From PALSA-612 sp963755155 (lineage in GTDB: Bacteria > Actinomycetota > Thermoleophilia > Gaiellales > Gaiellaceae), in NCBI GenBank assembly GCA_963755155.1, contig CAVWIV010000012.1:1-9667 (forward strand): 9,667 nucleotides of DNA, in the 5' to 3' direction. The position numbers were made by a program, and so were the translations under genes. The notes under the pieces were generated by a model, which saw only the letters and a list, made by a program, of their open reading frames with translations, did not search any database and was not told the DNA's origin. The first letter of the stretch is position 1, and each line of letters opens with the position of its first letter. Positions 5,742-9,667 of the stretch are shown one piece after another.

Positions 5742-7299
5742 CCCCGAACTGGTCGAGCCGCGCGGCGAGCAAGACCTGGATGCTCGAGGGGATTGCCACG
5801 CGCGAGAGATCGGATGCGGCAACCCAGCGCCCGTTTTCGGGGCGAAGCGCGCCATCGTCGATGAGCATCGAGATCATCTCCTCGACGAAGAGCGGGTTAC
5901 CCTCGGCGGCCGCCTGAATCCGCGCCAGCGCCTCCTCGTCGACGGCCCCTCCTCCGAGTAGCCCCTCGACCAGACGCCCCGACTCCGATTCGGAGAGGGG
6001 CTCCAGGAAGATGCCCGTGACGTTGTGCTTACCGCCACCCCAGGCGGGCCGTGCGTCGAGGAGGTCCGGCCGTGCCATGGCGATGAGAAGGATGGGCGCC
6101 TCCCGCGACCAGTCTGCGATGTGCTCGACGAGGTCGAGCAGTGTTGGCTCGGCCCAGTTGAGATCGTCGAAGACGACGACGAGGGGCCGCTCGCGAGCCA
6201 TCGCCTCGAGCAGGTGGCGCACCCCCCAGAAGCCTTCCTCGGCGGCCACGGCCGTCTCCGCGAGCCCGACCAGCTGCGCGACGCGAGCCGCGATGAGCTC
6301 CGCGCTCGCCTCGGCGGCGAGCACCGACGCGATCTTCTCCTGCGCCTCGGCCGGCGAGTCGTCGTCCGTGATCCCTGTAAGTTGCTTCACGATCTCGAGC
6401 ACGGGCCAGAACGTGATGCCCTCTCCGTATGGGAGACAGCTCCCGGAGAGGCAGCGTGCCCGGTCGCCGATGCCCGCGAGCGCTTCGGCCACGAGACGCG
6501 ACTTCCCCACGCCCGCGGGGCCGAGGACTGTGAACAGGTGGCAGGAGCGCTCGCGGCATGCACGGTCGAACGCGCTCTCGACCAACGACAGCTCTCTGTT
6601 GCGCCCAACCATCGGCGAGTCGAAGCGGCGCGCATGTGCGGGTGCGCCCGGCACCACTTCGAGCAGCCGGTAGGCCATCACGCGGTCACGCTTGCCCTTC
6701 ACGACAAGGGGCTCGAGCGGCTCGGTCCGGATCGCGTCGCGGGCGAGCCGGTACGTCTCCTCCCCGATGAGGATCTCGCCGGGCGCCGCAGAGCGCTGGA
6801 GCCGCTCCGCGACGACGACGACGTCGCCGCTCACGATGGAGCTCTCGCGCGTCGGGTCGCCGGCGATCACCTCGCCGCTGTTGACGCCCGTGCGGATCTC
6901 GATCCGCACATCGTGCGTACGCTCGAGGTCGACGTTGAGGTCGCGAATCGCCGCTTTGAGGTCGGCCGCGCGCGAGCGCACGCAGGGCGTCGTCCTCGTG
7001 GAGCACGGGACGCCGAAGACCGCCATCACGGCGTCGCCGATGAACTTCTCGACCTTGCCCTGGTGACGCTCGAGCGTCGTCTGCGCGACCTCGAAGTACC
7101 GCGTCATGACGCGTCGGAGCCGCTCCGGGTCCTGCCGCTCGCCGAGCGCCGTCGAGCCGGTCACGTCGCAGAAGAGGATGGTGACCGTCTTGCGGACGTG
7201 CAGGGGCACGCCGACGTCGCGCTCCAGGCCGTAGCCGCACGACTGGCAGAAGCGCGCGCTGTCGCCGTTGGCAGATCCGCACCGGGGGCATGCAGACAT
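5742..7299 (-). CDS. Class III nucleotide cyclase domain fused to AAA ATPase, N-terminal segment (first frame)
   Basis: The N-terminal half of a ~1062-aa regulator. Numbered from ATG 7299, there is a zinc ribbon with cysteines at 5, 8, 18 and 21, then a class III cyclase domain (about 38-210). That domain has TILFCDVTGST (metal Asp 45), KVEKFIGDAVMAVFG (metal Asp 89), a TGVNSGEVIAGD loop and SGDVVVVAERL. An AAA_16 module follows with Walker A GPAGVGKS (260-267) and Walker B LVVVFDDLNWAEP (373-385). At residue 162 the usual catalytic Asn is Val, so cyclase activity is uncertain; Arg166 is kept. Residues 99-110 are out of frame between two compensating indels. TTG 7338 and ATG 7317 are upstream in-frame starts; 7299 is chosen because it begins directly at the ribbon and GAGG precedes it, though closely. 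The same frame stays open past the break at 5742-5745 down to 5569, giving nonsense sequence. The protein probably senses a signal and links cyclase and ATPase modules. Confidence 0.85.
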
Positions 7300-7368
7300 G
7301 GCCTCAAGGTACGGCATCAGCAGGCCAGTTGGCCACAAACGGGCCTGACGCGAGGGTTTGACCGACCC

Positions 7369-8530
7369 CTAGGAAACGCCTGCCAGGAGGAACGCCCGCG
7401 GCTCGCGCACCATCTCGCGGGCGATCACGAGCCGCTGGATCTCCTGCGTGCCTTCATAGATCTGCGTGATCTTCGCGTCGCGCATGAAGCGCTCGACGGG
7501 GTACTCCTTGATATAGCCGTACCCGCCGAGGATCTGCACGGCATCGGTCGTCACGGCCATCGCCACGTCGCCGCACTTGAGCTTCGCCATCGCAGACGCC
7601 TTGGTGAGCTGCGCATCGCCCACGCCGGCATCGACCATCTGTCCGAAGCGATAGAGGAGGCCGCGCGCCGCCTCGCACTCCGTCTCCATGTCGGCGAGCT
7701 TCGCCTGGATGAGCTGGTGCTCCGCAATCGGCTTGCCCATCGTCTCGCGCGTCTTCGCGTACTCCAGCGCGTAATCGGTCGCGCCCTGTGCGATGCCGAG
7801 AGCCTGGGCGGCGACGCCCGGACGCGAGCGGTCGAGGATGCGCATGGCGATGCGAAAGCCCTCGCCTTCGGCGCCCAGGAGGTTTCCGGCGGGAATGCGA
7901 CAGCCGTCGAACGCGAGCTCACCCGTCGTCGAGCCCGAGATGCCCATCTTCGGCTCCAGCCGGGTGACCTCGAAGCCGGGCGCCTCGGCGTCCACGAGAA
8001 ACGCGGAGATGCCGGCATGGCCCGCATCGGGATCGGTCTTCGCGAAGACGGTGTAGAGGCCCGCGACGCCTGCGTTCGTGATGAACCGCTTGGAGCCGTC
8101 GAGCACGTACTCGTCGCCGTCGAGACGGGCGGTCGTCCGCATTGCCGCCGAGTCGGAGCCGGATCCGGCCTCTGTCAGCGCGTGTGGCGAGGAGCTGCCC
8201 GAGGCGGGCCGCGGCCGCCCGCTGCTGCTGCTGGTCGGGCGTGCCGCAGCTGATGCCGGCGACCCAGGCTCCTGGACGGCGATGATGAGCCGCTGGTCGC
8301 GCAACCTTGGGAGGTCTTCGATCGCGACGAGCGCGAGCGGCGTCCGTGCCGGTCCCGCCCACTCCTGGTCGAAGAGCAGGCCGAGATCTCCCTGCTCGCG
8401 GACGGCTTGAGCGGCGTTCCCACGGAAGCTCGTGCGACTCGTCGATCTCCGCGCACGTGACTCGCTCCCGGCGAGCGTGCGGACAGCTCTCGGGCTCGCG
8501 CTGCTCTCGCTCAGCGGTCGAACGGCGCTG
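7369..8530 (-). CDS. Acyl-CoA dehydrogenase, 5' third disrupted by indels
   Basis: An FAD-dependent acyl-CoA dehydrogenase that oxidises acyl-CoA to 2-enoyl-CoA, passing electrons to electron-transfer flavoprotein. The clean part runs from about 8181 to TAG at 7371-7369. It contains signature 1 (ALTEAGSGSDSAA), DGSKRFITNAGVAGLYTVFAKTD, LLGAEGEGFRIAMRILDRSR, signature 2 (QILGGYGYIKEYPVERFMRDAK without its last residues) and QIYEGTQEIQRLVIARE, whose Glu is the catalytic base in SCAD/MCAD-type enzymes. The C-terminus is the normal family length. Upstream, pieces in changing frames rebuild the N-terminal domain: LSEEQREL-like at about 8512, EIDESHELPW near 8440, GDLGLLFDQEW near 8385 and LIIAVQE near 8285. 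The start codon cannot be fixed; about 8530 is an estimate. It follows the VOC gene on the same strand, which suggests a catabolic acyl-CoA operon with unknown substrate. Confidence 0.88.
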
Positions 8531-8544
8531 GCCGGCCGGGCTCC

Positions 8545-8889
8545 AGTTCACGGCCTCGACGTTGTTGCCGTCCGGTCGGACGAATGCCGCGTCGTTGGTC
8601 GGGATGGTGATGCTCGGGGACAGCCGCCTTGTGCGTGCCTCCGCGGCCATGGCGGCGTCGAAGGCGTCCGCGGTGTCATCGTCGCCGCTTCGGTCCACAT
8701 GGGCGGTGCTGTTTAGGCCTCGCCGACACGGTTGCGAGACCGCAGCAGGCCGCGGCCGTCGCCGACCGTCCCTTCCATCTTCGGGACGCGACGCTGTCGC
8801 CGACGGCGCCGAGCGCCTGGTCGTAGAACTTCCGGCTCCGGGTCGGATCGGAGACGTGGAACGCGACATGGTCGATGCGTTCGCCGCTT
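8545..8889 (-). CDS. VOC/glyoxalase-fold protein, broken by frameshifts
   Basis: A small vicinal-oxygen-chelate protein readable only by changing frame. The first frame gives RIDHVAFHVSDPTRSRKFYDQALGAVGDSV (in two beta-alpha units), a second gives PKMEGTVGDGRGLL, and a third gives NSTAHV, DDDTADAFDAAMAAE and NDAAFVRPDGNNVEAVNW. The His of DHV, the His of AHV and the Glu of VEAV occupy the usual VOC metal-ligand positions. The order and length fit a single ~120-aa domain. The start near 8889 is estimated from a GAGGGAAG ribosome-binding-like site at 8901-8894 and a likely corrupted start codon. It precedes the acyl-CoA dehydrogenase on the same strand. The substrate is unknown; relatives include glyoxalases, epimerases and dioxygenases. 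Confidence 0.7.
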
Positions 8890-8914
8890 CCCTCGTCGTT
8901 GGTGTCGCGGCCAT

Positions 8915-9667
8915 CTGGTCCTTGAGGAACGGCGTTCGTTCGCAGGTCGATGGACGCAGCGTCCTGTCCGGCGCCGCTCTCGGCGATCGCCGGCAGCGCC
9001 GTCGCCGCAGACATCAAGCCGTGCGTGGACGGCATCAACCCCGGATGTGGTGGATGTCGGCGGGCGCTGCGTGTTCATCGCGGGCTCACGCGTCCAGCCT
9101 TTCCGACCTGGCGCTCGCGCTTGGGCGTGTGCGCCTGGAGGGCGTGACGTCGTTCGACAAGGCGCTGATCAAGGTTGGAGGCGTCGACGCGCGGCGGCGT
9201 CTTCCGTCTGGTTCGGTGGCGCCGACGTGGTTCTGCTGCGCCGCCAACGAAGCGTGCTGGACGCCGTACCACGGCAACGTTCCCACCCGCGTTACTGGCG
9301 CACGACTACCACTCGCTCTGGCTCTACTGGCGGCGGTCGCGCTCGCCGCGGCGACCTCGAGGTCCACGGGGGCGTGGTCGGCGGCTCGGGCGCGAGCCGA
9401 CGGCATTCCTCCGCGAGAGCCGCGTTGAGCAGCTTTCCGCGGCCACTGCCGTCCCCACAACAGTACGTCGACGCGATGCGAGGGCTGCGCGTGGCCGCCG
9501 CCGCGGCGTGACGGCCGTGCACGACAAGGACGGCTCGGCTCGCGCGCGCGCTTCTGGCGGCGGATGGCAGACGACGACGCTCACGCTGGCGTGTGGCAGT
9601 CGCTGCCACGAGCATCTCGACCGGTTGGTTGGACGCGGGCCTGCCTCCGGCTGGGCGACCCGTTCCT
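8915..9667 (+). CDS. YtcJ-like amidohydrolase (Amidohydro_3), 5' part, indel-rich and cut by the right edge
   Basis: No single frame encodes this protein, but fragments in order on the plus strand rebuild the N-terminal third of a metal-dependent amidohydrolase. They are LRNGVRS (about 8923), VVDVGGRCV (about 9048), FPTW from a damaged HVHFPTW-like metal site (about 9100), GRVRLEGVTSFDKAL (to 9167), LAHDYHSLWL (9295-9324), DLEVHGGVV (about 9352), YVDAMR-GLRVAAA (about 9464-9500), GVTAVHDKDG (9505-9534), FWRRMADDDA, VWQSLP (about 9593) and GDPF at the edge. The family hydrolyses amide or related bonds through an HxH-bound metal, but that HxH cannot be read literally here. The start lies between 8915 and 8950 and is unresolved. 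The gene diverges from the VOC/acyl-CoA dehydrogenase genes. Confidence 0.6.

Noticed and set aside
8221..8232. gctgctgctgctg triplet repeat
   Set aside because: It is the coding run for Gln residues (DQQQQ) in the acyl-CoA dehydrogenase N-terminal region, not a separate repeat element.
6025..8253. A 742-codon open frame on the plus strand
   Set aside because: It runs antisense across the cyclase/AAA gene, the intergenic gap and the acyl-CoA dehydrogenase, and its sequence has no domain pattern. Shadow of high GC.
8307..9428. A 373-codon plus-strand frame with an apparently hydrophobic stretch (LPLALALLAAVALAAA)
   Set aside because: The hydrophobic stretch is the wrong-frame reading of the amidohydrolase segment LAHDYHSLWL. 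The first part is antisense to the dehydrogenase and VOC genes. Not a membrane protein.
1..9667. CRISPR array, tRNA, rRNA, insertion sequence or phage genes
   Set aside because: No repeated spacer pattern, cloverleaf-like gene, transposase motif or terminal inverted repeat was seen on reading both strands.

Overview
The window reads as a high-GC actinobacterial chromosome fragment, most likely an uncultured soil lineage such as Thermoleophilia. This is inference from the very high GC, an Lhr helicase divergent from an actinobacterial-type HhH-GPD protein, a TCGAAC-type SOS box, and a class III cyclase fused to AAA and helical-repeat domains. No rRNA or other taxonomic marker is present.

Layout. 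Positions 1-2418 (minus) hold the N-terminal ~805 codons of an Lhr-type helicase, running off the left edge and broken by one 1-nt insertion. It diverges from a HhH-GPD DNA-repair protein (2469-3026, plus). The 50-bp gap holds a perfect palindrome matching the LexA/SOS operator of Actinobacteria and Firmicutes, so both repair genes are probably damage-inducible. A strong sigma70-type promoter overlapping the HhH-GPD stop codon then drives a two-gene unit: an 84-aa Lys-rich small protein (3087-3341) and a 258-aa tetrapyrrole-methylase-fold methyltransferase (3356-4132). The methyltransferase carries the OphMA/SonM borosin signature, including Y59, R65, Y69 and Y91 at a constant offset from the OphMA catalytic residues. 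The small protein looks like a split-borosin precursor: a helical binding domain plus a short hydrophobic C-terminal core. This is the most exciting item here.

Positions 4109-7299 (minus) encode one ~1062-aa regulator (zinc ribbon, class III cyclase, AAA ATPase, helical repeats), now split over three frames. Upstream of it on the same strand lie an acyl-CoA dehydrogenase (7369 to about 8530) and a VOC/glyoxalase-like protein (about 8545-8889). Divergent from these, a YtcJ-like amidohydrolase starts near 8915 and leaves the right edge.

Sequence quality. Single-base indels are rare on the left (one in lhr, four in the cyclase gene) and become dense after about 8180. The last 1.5 kb has no intact long gene, but VOC, acyl-CoA dehydrogenase and amidohydrolase can be read by changing frame every few dozen bases. 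That gradient fits assembly or read errors near a contig end better than biological decay. The SOS region, the HhH-GPD gene and the borosin pair show no such damage.
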